Assembly: GCA_964652975.1 (NCBI GenBank)
Contig: CAZZCN010000046.1
Span: forward strand, 1 to 26,512
DNA: 26,512 nucleotides
From: CAZZCN01 sp964652975
GTDB lineage: Bacteria; Bacillota; Clostridia; Saccharofermentanales; UBA5734
Reading direction: 5' to 3'
The position numbers were made by a program, and so were the translations under genes. The notes beneath the pieces were generated by a model that was given only the letters and a program-made list of their open reading frames with translations, searched no databases and was not told the origin of the DNA. Position 1 is the stretch's first letter. Every line of letters starts with the position of its first letter. This document shows positions 1-6,761 of this stretch, piece after piece.

Positions 1-1016
1 GTCGTGTTGGTCGTGTTGGATGTGTTAATCGTGCTAGGTGTGTTGGTCGTGTTGGTCGTGTTGGTCGTGTTGGTCGTGTTGGATGTGTTAATCGTGCTAG
101 GTGTGTTGGTCGTGTTGGATGTGTTAATCGTGCTAGGTGTGTTGGTCGTGTTGGGTGTAGAATCGGTTCTCGGGATTTTATCAGCTGTAGTTGCATCAAC
201 TGCCACTTGCCTTTCCATGCTGCCGAAATCATCATTGTTGATACTTTTGGAACCCGGTGATAACCTGCGCAAAATGACATCAATTGTTTTTTCGAGGATA
301 ACGCTTAGAATAATTACAACTATGCTCCAGGCAAATAAATCTGCGGTTTCAAGGTAGATTTTCGAGTTATAAATCGCTGTTCCGATAGAGAATTTAGGTG
401 TGGCAAGCACTTCGGCAGCTATACCTGCCTTCCAGGCAAGACCCATTGATGTTGTTGCAGCGGCTCCCAGATACGGAAGCACGCTGTTAAAATATATTTT
501 GCGCAGTACTAAAGCCTTTGGCAGCTTATAGACTTTTGCCATTTCGAGAAAATTGCGATCAGTCTGTTCGATACCTTTGAAAACATTACCCCAGACAATC
601 GGAAACACCATAAGGAATGATATGAATGCAGGAATATTGCCACCCTTTATCCAGACAAGTGTCAGAATAATGAAAGAAACAATCGGTGTCGCTTTAATTA
701 TACTGAGTACCGGTCTGAAAAATGCGTATGTGATTCTTGAAAATGATGTGATTACCGCAAGAACAATTCCGAGAACGGCTCCTGCAGCAAACCCTACGAT
801 TATGCGGAATATGGATGTGAACGCAATCTGCCAGAAAAGCGGTGTCAAAACTAGCGACGCCAACTTTGAGGCAACAGCAAAAACAGATGGCACCAACAGA
901 TCCTGTCCGACATAAATACTGATGGCTTCCCATATGAAAATCCATACTATAACGAACAGGATATTCAGTACAGCTGACTTTGATTTTTCAATTGTTTTTT
1001 TGGATTCGCTTTTCAT
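1..1016 (-). CDS. ABC transporter inner-membrane permease, SsuC/TauC-like (3' end beyond window)
   Basis: This reading frame starts at an ATG (1014-1016) behind GGTGG and stays open to the left edge, so the C-terminus is missing. The translation begins MKSESKKTIEKSKSAV and has several hydrophobic spans (ILFVIVWIFIWEAISIYVG and others). It carries the binding-protein-dependent transport signature around EMAKVYKLPKALVLRKIYF and a GLAWKAGIAAEVLA segment, typical of the nitrate/sulfonate/taurine (SsuC/TauC) permease family that spans the membrane and contacts the ATPase. It follows the substrate-binding protein gene on the same strand; an ATPase gene would be expected further left. The normal permease domain ends near position 240. 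What follows is a long low-complexity tail, almost purely Asn/Thr/Ser/Pro/Ile, built from a 9-bp repeat, which is unusual for this family. Transport role is confident; substrate is unknown. Confidence 0.85.
   Translation of the reverse strand, partial: MKSESKKTIEKSKSAVLNILFVIVWIFIWEAISIYVGQDLLVPSVFAVASKLASLVLTPLFWQIAFTSIFRIIVGFAAGAVLGIVLAVITSFSRITYAFFRPVLSIIKATPIVSFIILTLVWIKGGNIPAFISFLMVFPIVWGNVFKGIEQTDRNFLEMAKVYKLPKALVLRKIYFNSVLPYLGAAATTSMGLAWKAGIAAEVLATPKFSIGTAIYNSKIYLETADLFAWSIVVIILSVILEKTIDVILRRLSPGSKSINNDDFGSMERQVAVDATTADKIPRTDSTPNTTNTPSTINTSNTTNTPSTINTSNTTNTTNTTNTTNTPSTINTSNTTNT
4..156. repeat. 9-bp in-frame tandem repeat (17 units) at the permease 3' end
   Basis: Seventeen uninterrupted 9-bp units of the form gtgttggtc, gtgttggat, gtgttaatc and gtgctaggt lie end to end. 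Three of them are organised in a 36-bp higher-order unit at 13-48, 76-111 and 112-147. On the minus strand each unit encodes three residues (TNT, SNT, INT, PST), so length changes would keep the permease frame. The tract continues past the left edge. Such arrays are prone to slippage, so the copy number may vary between strains or be wrong in the assembly. Confidence 0.95.
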
Positions 1017-1198
1017 TATGCCACCATTTTTTGTTGATAAATTACTATTTATTTTTTGATACTTGTTCCAATTCTGCTTAGATTTAACTTAAATTTTCAT
1101 TTCTGGATGTTTTATTTATATCTATCAGATGATCATAATTTACTTATATTTTTTACTTGTATTTTATTATTTTTTTATTTATATTTTTCCCTATAATT

Positions 1199-2293
1199 TT
1201 ACCTAATATAGTAAAATGCGTCGTCCGGCATTTTGCCGCCTAAGGATTTGGGGTCTGCCATGAAAAGCACATTGTAAAAATTTAGAATCTGGTTTTTCAT
1301 TACTTCACCTTCGACAAATACTATATTTGAGTTTGGTATAGCAAGCTTTGCAAGAGATGCGGATGGCATGATTTCGTATTTTGCTATCAGATCTGCCGCT
1401 GCATTCTGTGAAACATTTGTATAATCAATTGATGCCTTGTATTCATCAAGAAAATCAATGACCGCCTGTTTGTTCGCAGTGGCAAAGTCCTTGCTTACAA
1501 CAACGCATCCCATGGATAGCACGCTGTCCTTGATCCCAAGTTTCTCTGTTACAAAACTCCACTCTGTGGTCATATCAAGAATACTTTTAAATCCGATATT
1601 CTTGGATAGTATTGTAGTAACAAACGGCTCTGGAATCATCACCAGGTCCGCTTTACCACTCAGAGCAAGTGCTGCAAGCTCGGAATGCTCAGTCTTATAC
1701 TCTATTGTAATATCCTTTAATGGGTCTATTCCGTTTTGCAATAAAAGGTAGTTAAGAACAAATTCCGGTGTTGAGCCTTTGCCTGAAGCAAAAAGCTTTT
1801 TGCCCTTAAGGTCGGCAAAAGTCTTGACGGTGTCACCTTTTTCCAAAATATTAAGGACCCCTAGTGTATTCAGAGCAAGTATTTGAATCTTGCCACCGGT
1901 CTTGTTATATAAAGTCGCAGCGAGATTTGTCGGCACTGCTGCAATATCGATTTCGCCGGAAGATATTTTGCCTACTATGAGGTCTGGAGCTCCTGCTATG
2001 GTTGTAACATAACGGTTGGCTGTTGTTTTGGCTTCATTGTCTGAAAACAGCTTTACCATTCCCATGCCGGTTGGCCCTTTTAAAGTTGCAATTTTGATAA
2101 GGGTTCTGCTTTCGTAAGGGGTGTCTGACTTGGATGATACCGCGCTTGACATTGAAATCGAACTTGCATCACTCGATGCCTTGGCAGTAGGTGTGGCTGT
2201 CGAGCATCCGGCTGCAGTGATTGCCAATATTGATAATGCAAGGGCAAGTGTGATGATTTTCTTTTTAGTTGATTCTTTTATGATTTTTTCCAT
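1199..2293 (-). CDS. ABC transporter substrate-binding lipoprotein (NMT1/SsuA-like)
   Basis: This is the extracytoplasmic binding protein that delivers a small solute to the permease encoded just downstream. I chose the ATG at 2291-2293 because GAGGG lies 7 nt upstream; the frame stays open further upstream but without a comparable site. The protein (364 aa) begins MEKIIKESTKKK, followed by a hydrophobic stretch and a lipobox ending ITAAGC, so it should be lipid-anchored. The mature part has the class II periplasmic-binding pattern of the NMT1/SsuA group: LKGPTGMGMVKLF near the start, AGAPDLIVGKISSGEIDIAAVPTN in the middle (quoted in part), then FADLKGKKLFASGKGSTPEF and DLVMIPEPFVTTIL. Known ligands of this group include sulfonates, nitrate and pyrimidine precursors of thiamine; the sequence does not decide between them. 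It is in one operon with the TM1266-like gene (78-bp gap). Confidence 0.9.
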   Translation of the reverse strand: MEKIIKESTKKKIITLALALSILAITAAGCSTATPTAKASSDASSISMSSAVSSKSDTPYESRTLIKIATLKGPTGMGMVKLFSDNEAKTTANRYVTTIAGAPDLIVGKISSGEIDIAAVPTNLAATLYNKTGGKIQILALNTLGVLNILEKGDTVKTFADLKGKKLFASGKGSTPEFVLNYLLLQNGIDPLKDITIEYKTEHSELAALALSGKADLVMIPEPFVTTILSKNIGFKSILDMTTEWSFVTEKLGIKDSVLSMGCVVVSKDFATANKQAVIDFLDEYKASIDYTNVSQNAAADLIAKYEIMPSASLAKLAIPNSNIVFVEGEVMKNQILNFYNVLFMADPKSLGGKMPDDAFYYIR

Positions 2294-2371
2294 TTGTTTT
2301 CCCTCTTCAATTCTTTCGTTTTTTTGATTGTTATTAGTTGATTTATCGGTCACTTATCCCGCGAACCGACG

Positions 2372-2638
2372 CTACTTGCTATGAGTAGCTTCCGACGGTG
2401 CAAGTGCCGACTTGACCGTTACCGACTTAAGCTGTCCTATCTTGCCGGTCATGGCGCCTATCCTGTCATTGCTGCCATCGACAGTCAGGGCTATGACCGA
2501 TATCGACCTTTCGCGATAAGGAATACCCATTCGTCCGACAATTATTGATGAAAATTCAGACAAAATCTCATTAACTGCTTTTGCATCCTGCTGCGGGTCA
2601 TGAATGACTATTCCTACAACGCCTATTCTCGTATCCAA
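2372..2638 (-). CDS. TM1266-family putative iron-only hydrogenase system regulator
   Basis: The 88-residue product starts DTRIGVVGIVIHDPQQDA and contains the hallmark GRMGIPYRERSISVIALTVD followed by TGKIGQLKSVTVKS. This matches the small ACT/NikR-C-like proteins annotated as regulators of the iron-only hydrogenase system (TM1266 family). The start codon is TTG (2636-2638), supported by a very strong AGGAGGGAGG site (2648-2657) 9 nt upstream; no ATG fits. Members usually sit near hydrogenase maturation genes. Here the gene leads an ABC-importer operon instead. Its expression is probably controlled by the leader RNA upstream, whose fold can hide the ribosome binding site. The family assignment is firm; the biochemical function of the family is poorly established. 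Confidence 0.85.
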   Translation of the reverse strand: MDTRIGVVGIVIHDPQQDAKAVNEILSEFSSIIVGRMGIPYRERSISVIALTVDGSNDRIGAMTGKIGQLKSVTVKSALAPSEATHSK

Positions 2639-2647
2639 TTAAAAAAA

Positions 2648-2657
2648 CCTCCCTCCT
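2648..2657 (-). promoter_or_regulatory. Ribosome binding site deciding the TTG start of the TM1266-like gene
   Basis: The minus strand reads AGGAGGGAGG, 9 nt before the TTG at 2636-2638. Its strength makes TTG the only convincing start. It is fully complementary (with two G-U pairs) to 2669-2678 in the leader. Confidence 0.8.
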
Positions 2658-2668
2658 AAAAATGTCAT

Positions 2669-2760
2669 AGGAAAGAGGAAAATAATCTTTGCGGCGCATC
2701 ACAGGACTGTACGCAACTGCGCCTTATCCCATAAACAACCATATAATTAAACTCTCTCCT
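2669..2760 (-). promoter_or_regulatory. Candidate cis-regulatory RNA (riboswitch-like leader) of the TM1266/ABC operon
   Basis: Read on the minus strand, AGGAGAGAG (2752-2760) pairs with CTCTTTCCT (2669-2677) in a 9-bp stem with one G-U. This stem encloses GGCGCA/TGCGCC (2718-2723 with 2693-2698) and an inner ACAG/CTGT stem (2707-2710 with 2701-2704). The same CCTCTTTCCT (2669-2678) can instead pair over 10 bp (two G-U) with the ribosome binding site AGGAGGGAGG (2648-2657). The two states exclude each other, as in translational riboswitches. I could not match the sequence to a riboswitch class from memory (TPP, cobalamin, SAM, THF, c-di-GMP and purine were considered). The pairing is seen directly; the regulatory role is inferred. 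Confidence 0.55.
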
Positions 2761-2863
2761 ATTGCTCAGAATTCACGCAAATATATATGATATGAAAACA
2801 TATATTCTGCTTCTTAATTCCTTGCAGTCAGAACTTGTAATCAGTAACTTTATAAACTTCAGA

Positions 2864-3004
2864 TCAACGGTCTGTGAACTCAATTGCCTCCTGGTAATCA
2901 AAGTAAAAGGGCTTGTGTGTGACATTTGAGTTAAGAGCCTTTGATAAGAGATTCAATTGGATTATAGCATACTTTATGCCATTTTCAAATACTTTTTTTA
3001 CCAT
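2864..3004 (-). CDS. Possible 46-aa small protein in the leader region
   Basis: An ATG at 3002-3004, directly after an in-frame TAG, opens a 46-codon frame ending at TGA 2864-2866. The product begins MVKKVFENGIKYAIIQLN and ends KPFYFDYQEAIEFTDR. The composition looks protein-like, but there is no clear ribosome binding site, and a good promoter (-35 TTGAAA, -10 TATAAT) lies inside the frame, which would put most of it outside the transcript. It may be a remnant of a longer gene, a true small gene transcribed from further up, or chance. I do not recognise it. Confidence 0.2.
   Translation of the reverse strand: MVKKVFENGIKYAIIQLNLLSKALNSNVTHKPFYFDYQEAIEFTDR
2961..2988 (-). promoter_or_regulatory. 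Sigma-A-type promoter of the TM1266/ABC operon
   Basis: On the minus strand TTGAAA (2983-2988) and TATAAT (2961-2966) are separated by 16 bp. A start near 2954 would give a leader of roughly 315 nt before the TTG start, containing the two-state fold. The rest of the 2639-3207 spacer holds an inverted repeat around 2781-2805 (atatat/catata arms) and a match between AACTCAA (2925-2931) and TTGAGTT (2877-2883); I see no other gene in it. Confidence 0.65.
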
Positions 3005-3115
3005 CTAAATCTTGTTTTTACTCAAAAGAGTCTATAAATTAATTTTTGGAGTCGCTAAGCATTGCTGATATATCTTTTACTTGGATATAGAAATCAATTC
3101 AATCGTAATTTTTCC

Positions 3116-3144
3116 TTGCATTTTACATTATTATATAGTACTAT
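3116..3144 (+). promoter_or_regulatory. Weak candidate promoter of the exopolysaccharide control cassette
   Basis: TTGCAT (3116-3121) and TACTAT (3139-3144) are 17 bp apart on the plus strand, about 65 bp before the first gene. Both boxes are imperfect, so this is only a candidate. Confidence 0.3.
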
Positions 3145-3207
3145 TTCAATATTATTGCTTTAAATATGCATATGTCGCAAATAATATAAGTGAGGTAATC
3201 TGCAAAC

Positions 3208-3879
3208 ATGGAATTATCTATATTGGAAATTTTTAACATTTTACTCAAACGGGTTTGGATATTGTTGTTGGCTACGATAGTTGGATTATCCGGCGCGCTG
3301 CTTATAAGTCTTTTTCTAATTGCTCCCACCTTCACATCAACTGCGGTATTATACGTAAACCCCAACCAGAACCAGCTTGACCGTACCGGTAATTATAACG
3401 ATTTGAACTATGCTCAGGAATTGGTTAATTCATATATAATCATTCTGAAGAATGATGTGTTTCTAAAGGATGTGGCAGAGCAATCCGGCCTGGAATACAC
3501 CAGTGGCCAGATACGCGGAATGCTTTCATTAGCCTCTATTAACAGTACAGAAATATTTGAAGTGCGGATAAGCAGCAAGAACCCCCAGCATTCTTTTTTA
3601 CTTGCTGAGACAATAATAGACCTGGCACCGGAAGAGATTATCAGAATCAAGGAATCCGATTCAGTTAAGCTGGTATCTCCTGCTGTACTGCCGACGTCAC
3701 CTTCAGCACCTAACAATACGCTGAACGCCATAATCGGAGCGGTTCTGGGCTTCGCTGTCGCAGTTGCCTCGATTATACTGGTTGAAATATTGGATACTAG
3801 GGTTAAGAGCGAAGAGGATCTTGCCACACACTATTCATTACCGATTCTGGGCAGCATTCCAAAGTACGAAGAAGAGTGA
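3208..3879 (+). CDS. Wzz-like polysaccharide co-polymerase / kinase activator (CapA/YwqC type)
   Basis: The 223-residue protein has a membrane segment near residues 15-40 (VWILLLATIVGLSGALLISL) and another near 170-192 (AIIGAVLGFAVAVASIILVE), with an extracellular loop between them. This is the layout of Wzz/chain-length-determinant proteins of Gram-positive capsule systems. The PTSPSAPNN motif just before the second membrane segment is the usual Pro-rich signature. The short cytoplasmic end (EILDTRVKSEEDLATHYSLPILGSIP, quoted in part as LDTRVKSEEDLATHYSLPIL) is the part known in this family to dock on and activate the separate BY-kinase, which is the next gene 58 bp downstream. It likely controls export or chain length of an extracellular polysaccharide. 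The ATG follows GTGAGGT at rather long spacing. Confidence 0.88.
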   Translation: MELSILEIFNILLKRVWILLLATIVGLSGALLISLFLIAPTFTSTAVLYVNPNQNQLDRTGNYNDLNYAQELVNSYIIILKNDVFLKDVAEQSGLEYTSGQIRGMLSLASINSTEIFEVRISSKNPQHSFLLAETIIDLAPEEIIRIKESDSVKLVSPAVLPTSPSAPNNTLNAIIGAVLGFAVAVASIILVEILDTRVKSEEDLATHYSLPILGSIPKYEEE

Positions 3880-3937
3880 TCAATCACCATTTATTTTTAT
3901 TGTATATAACAAAATGAATTAAGGAGTATATAGAATA

Positions 3938-4876
3938 ATGGCTGAACTAAATACTGAAGTTAGAAACGGCAGGATTTTCAAAAAGAAGAAGAGACGCAAA
4001 TCATCAGGCGGAATGAACAGCAACAAATTCAGCGTTATAGAATCATATAAGACCATTAGAACCAATCTTCAGTTTTCCCTTAAGAAGAAGGGTGGAAACG
4101 TATTGCTTGTAACGAGTACTATGCCGCGTGACGGCAAAAGTACGGTTGTTGCCAACATAGCAGTTGCCTTTTCACAGACCGATATTAATGTCCTGATTAT
4201 TGACTGTGATATGAGAAAGCCTCGTGTTAACAAGTTTTTCAATGTCTCTGCCATACCAGGTTTATCTAATTTTCTTGCAGGACTTTGCGATATCAATGAT
4301 GCAATACAGGACACAGAATACAAGAATCTCAGCATAATATCATCAGGAATTCTTCCACCTAACCCCGCCGAGCTTTTGTCGAGTTCAGAAATGGAAGAGC
4401 TTATGGAGGATTTGCGTAATAAATACGATCTTATAATTCTTGACAGTCCTCCGGTCAACATAGTGTCAGATGCTGTTGTTGCCACGAAGTACACTGATGG
4501 TGTTGTTCTTATCGTAAGGCATGCCTTGACTACTCATCCCGAAATCGAAAAGGCGGTCAAGAGCCTCGAGTTTGCTAATGCCAAGATATTGGGTATAATT
4601 CTTAATGCTTTTGATTTTTCCAAGCTTTATGGCAAAAGATATGGTTCATATTACAGAGCTGGTTATCGTCGCAAAGGTTATGGCAAATATGGATATGGCG
4701 GTTATGGGAATTACGGTGGTTATGGATATGGCGGATACGGTTCTTATAGCGGTTATGGTTCATACGGCGGTTACGGAAGTAATGCTGAAAGCTCACTGGC
4801 AACAGAGAAGAAACACAATGCCGCTGTCAATCCTACCGGCGAATCAGAAAACACAGATTTGACAAAGGAAACCTGA
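3938..4876 (+). CDS. Bacterial tyrosine kinase (BY-kinase, CapB/CpsD/YwqD type) with Gly/Tyr-rich tail
   Basis: This cytoplasmic ATPase/tyrosine kinase works with the membrane activator encoded upstream to regulate polysaccharide assembly. Residues 1-25 are basic (KKKKRRK). Walker A is STMPRDGKST at about 60-69, Walker A' is VLIIDCDMRKP near 90, and Walker B is LIILDSPP near 168. The preceding AAGGAG supports the ATG at 3938. BY-kinases end in a tyrosine cluster that is autophosphorylated. Here the cluster is extreme: residues 230-279 hold 17 Tyr in 50 positions, mostly as GYG, NYGG and SYGG repeats, followed by a 33-residue hydrophilic end. The next gene encodes the matching phosphatase, and the stop is 1 bp from its ATG, implying coupled translation. 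Confidence 0.92.
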   Translation: MAELNTEVRNGRIFKKKKRRKSSGGMNSNKFSVIESYKTIRTNLQFSLKKKGGNVLLVTSTMPRDGKSTVVANIAVAFSQTDINVLIIDCDMRKPRVNKFFNVSAIPGLSNFLAGLCDINDAIQDTEYKNLSIISSGILPPNPAELLSSSEMEELMEDLRNKYDLIILDSPPVNIVSDAVVATKYTDGVVLIVRHALTTHPEIEKAVKSLEFANAKILGIILNAFDFSKLYGKRYGSYYRAGYRRKGYGKYGYGGYGNYGGYGYGGYGSYSGYGSYGGYGSNAESSLATEKKHNAAVNPTGESENTDLTKET

Positions 4877-4877
4877 T

Positions 4878-5612
4878 ATGATTGATTTTCATTCACATAT
4901 TTTGCACTCTATAGATGACGGTGCAAAATCACTTGATGAATCGCTTGAATTAGTCGGTGATTTCATGAGTCAAGGTGTTTTCAATGTTGTCTGCACTCCT
5001 CATTTTTATCCTGATTCCATTTCACTTGAAGAGTTTCTGGCCAAGAGAAATGCCTCGTTTCGATCTCTGCGAGACCGATGTGCTGAGTTCACTGACTTTC
5101 ATCTCTATTCCGGAGCCGAGGTATACTGTAATGAGTTCTTGGGGATATGTCAGGATCTGACACCTTTATGTATTCAAGGCACAGGGCTTATAATGGTAGA
5201 AATGCCTTTTGCCATGAAATGGTCTTCTCAAGTCTGGAGCATCCTAGAGAAGGTAATTGACAGACATTCTTTAACTATAATAATAGCACATGCCGAAAGA
5301 TATCCTGCAGTCCTGCGCCATCCTTTTACCGTGCTGGATAAGCTAACAGACATGGGTTGTATCATCCAGGTCAACACGGATTCCTTTATCGATAAGGACA
5401 CAAGTTCGACAGTATTGAAATGGCTCGACAAAGGTCTTATTCACATTTTGGGTACAGACAGTCACGGACATGAGAACAGGCCGCCGAGGATGGATAAAGC
5501 CTGCAGTATTATCTCTTCCACATATGGTGAAAAAGCCGTCGAAAAGCTGCAAAGCAACGCCAGAAAGCTGCTTTCAGGCAAGCAATTACATGGTAATAAT
5601 TTGTTTTTGTAG
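4878..5612 (+). CDS. PHP-family protein-tyrosine phosphatase (CapC/CpsB/YwqE type)
   Basis: A 244-residue metal-dependent phosphatase expected to remove phosphate from the tyrosine-rich tail of the BY-kinase encoded immediately upstream. The N-terminal MIDFHSHILHSIDDGAKS carries the paired PHP metal-binding histidines (5 and 7) and the DDG motif. Further metal-ligand segments are CTPHFYPDS, GAEVYCN, IIAHAERYP and GTDSHGHENRPP near the C-terminus. The length is normal for the family. The ATG follows AAAGGA within the kinase's last codons, with 1 bp between genes, so the three proteins (activator, kinase, phosphatase) form one regulatory cassette. It is unrelated to the low-molecular-weight phosphatases used by proteobacterial capsule systems. 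It is the last gene before a strong terminator. Confidence 0.92.
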   Translation: MIDFHSHILHSIDDGAKSLDESLELVGDFMSQGVFNVVCTPHFYPDSISLEEFLAKRNASFRSLRDRCAEFTDFHLYSGAEVYCNEFLGICQDLTPLCIQGTGLIMVEMPFAMKWSSQVWSILEKVIDRHSLTIIIAHAERYPAVLRHPFTVLDKLTDMGCIIQVNTDSFIDKDTSSTVLKWLDKGLIHILGTDSHGHENRPPRMDKACSIISSTYGEKAVEKLQSNARKLLSGKQLHGNNLFL

Positions 5613-5658
5613 AGCAGATTCTATAATCTTAATGAAACAGAAAACTATTGGATAAATA

Positions 5659-5703
5659 AAAGGTCTGACCAGGGAATTGTCTTATGTCAGACCTTTTTTT
5701 TAC
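5659..5703 (+). terminator. Rho-independent terminator after the polysaccharide cassette, probably bidirectional
   Basis: AAGGTCTGAC (5660-5669) and GTCAGACCTT (5686-5695) form a 10-bp perfect stem with a 16-nt loop, followed by a run of T on the plus strand. On the minus strand the stem is followed by TTTTATTTAT, so it could also end the transcript of the convergent minus-strand gene at 5933. Confidence 0.88.
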
Positions 5704-5704
5704 T

Positions 5705-5846
5705 TATTAATTTACTTATTTACTTATTTACTTATTGATTTATTGATTTATTTACTTATTTACTTATTTACTTATTTACTTATTTACTTATTTACTTATT
5801 TACTTATTGATTTATTGATTTATTTACTTATTATTTATTGATTTAC
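5705..5846. repeat. 8-bp tandem repeat tract (TTTACTTA with TTTATTGA variants)
   Basis: Between the terminator and the convergent gene end, the 8-bp unit tttactta repeats many times, interrupted twice by a block of tttattga units (near 5735-5752 and 5807-5824). It contains frequent stops in every frame and is non-coding. The remaining 5847-5932 bases are AT-rich and I see nothing in them. Confidence 0.9.
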
Positions 5847-5932
5847 TATAACAAATGTACAATTTTTATCTAATGCTTTTTGTTCTCTTTTTTGTCATGG
5901 TATTACGCTAATTATAATTTCGTCTTATATAT

Positions 5933-6748
5933 TTATTTGATTGTGACAGCTATACGAGAAAATGGATTGTTAATCTTGGCACCAAGTTGATCTGAAACCT
6001 CAATATTAATCTTGTCGCCAGATTTGACTCCTGTAACAACATACTCAAGGACATTCGAATCGTCATTGGTGGTAAGCTTCTTGGTGGCTCTACTATCAGA
6101 TATGCTAATATGCCTGTCAATCGAATCCTCCGTATCACCACGTGTTACGCTACCGATGTTGATCAAGGATTTAGGCAGCGGATTGACCTTTCGCTTCTCT
6201 GTAAAAACTATTGTCAGCTTTGAACCTATGGCATCAACTGTTATCTTGTCCTCAAGGATGTTCTTGTCATTTGCTGTAAACTTATATTCCCATAAAGAAT
6301 TGGTGTATATGTATATGTCATTAATTGTAAGAATACCCCTGATGCGTTCTTCTGTGTATTTGTCATTTACCTTGTCCATATTATTAGTATAATCATCATC
6401 GAGCTTTACTATCTGTTCCTTATATGTGGAGTTCTGATAATTAGATGCATAAAGCAATACAGTCTGTGTCAAAATCGAGAAAACAAGTATCGCAATAAAT
6501 CCAAGTGGAATTGTCGATAGCATGAATCTTGAATTACTTTGAAGCATGAACAGTATGCTGGACTTGCTTTGCTGCCTTCTGCTTATATCCATCGAGTGTT
6601 TTATAGTCTTCTTGCTGCTGTCAACTTCTACGCTATCAATATTATCTTGCTCATAATTATCAGTCATTCCGTTGATATCGGAAAGCTCATCGTTCTGATC
6701 AGGTATATTCTTATCGTCAGAATATTTCTTGTCATCATTGTCTCTCAT
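5933..6748 (-). CDS. Single-span membrane protein of unknown function (paralog of the preceding gene product)
   Basis: I do not recognise a named family. The 271-residue protein has a long, acidic, Asp/Asn-rich cytoplasmic N-terminus (about 1-75), one hydrophobic span (about 78-103, FMLSTIPLGFIAILVFSILT), a short probable coiled coil (YKEQIVKLDDDYTNNMDKVN) and an extracytoplasmic part rich in alternating hydrophobic residues that suggests a beta-domain. There is no cleavable signal, so it should be anchored with the C-terminus outside. The ATG has a good GGAGGT 6 nt upstream. The 13-bp gap to the preceding gene and the same layout (disordered N-terminus, one span, coiled coil, beta-rich end with a TGVKSGDKINIE segment) suggest a paralogous pair. 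The order behind pyrG may reflect only co-transcription. Confidence 0.7.
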   Translation of the reverse strand: MRDNDDKKYSDDKNIPDQNDELSDINGMTDNYEQDNIDSVEVDSSKKTIKHSMDISRRQQSKSSILFMLQSNSRFMLSTIPLGFIAILVFSILTQTVLLYASNYQNSTYKEQIVKLDDDYTNNMDKVNDKYTEERIRGILTINDIYIYTNSLWEYKFTANDKNILEDKITVDAIGSKLTIVFTEKRKVNPLPKSLINIGSVTRGDTEDSIDRHISISDSRATKKLTTNDDSNVLEYVVTGVKSGDKINIEVSDQLGAKINNPFSRIAVTIK

Positions 6749-6761
6749 AAGCTTACCTCCG

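Noticed and set aside
2669..2760. THF or c-di-GMP riboswitch
   Set aside because: Short matches such as GGAGAG, ATGGGAT and CGCAAAG occur, but the order and the rest of each consensus do not fit.
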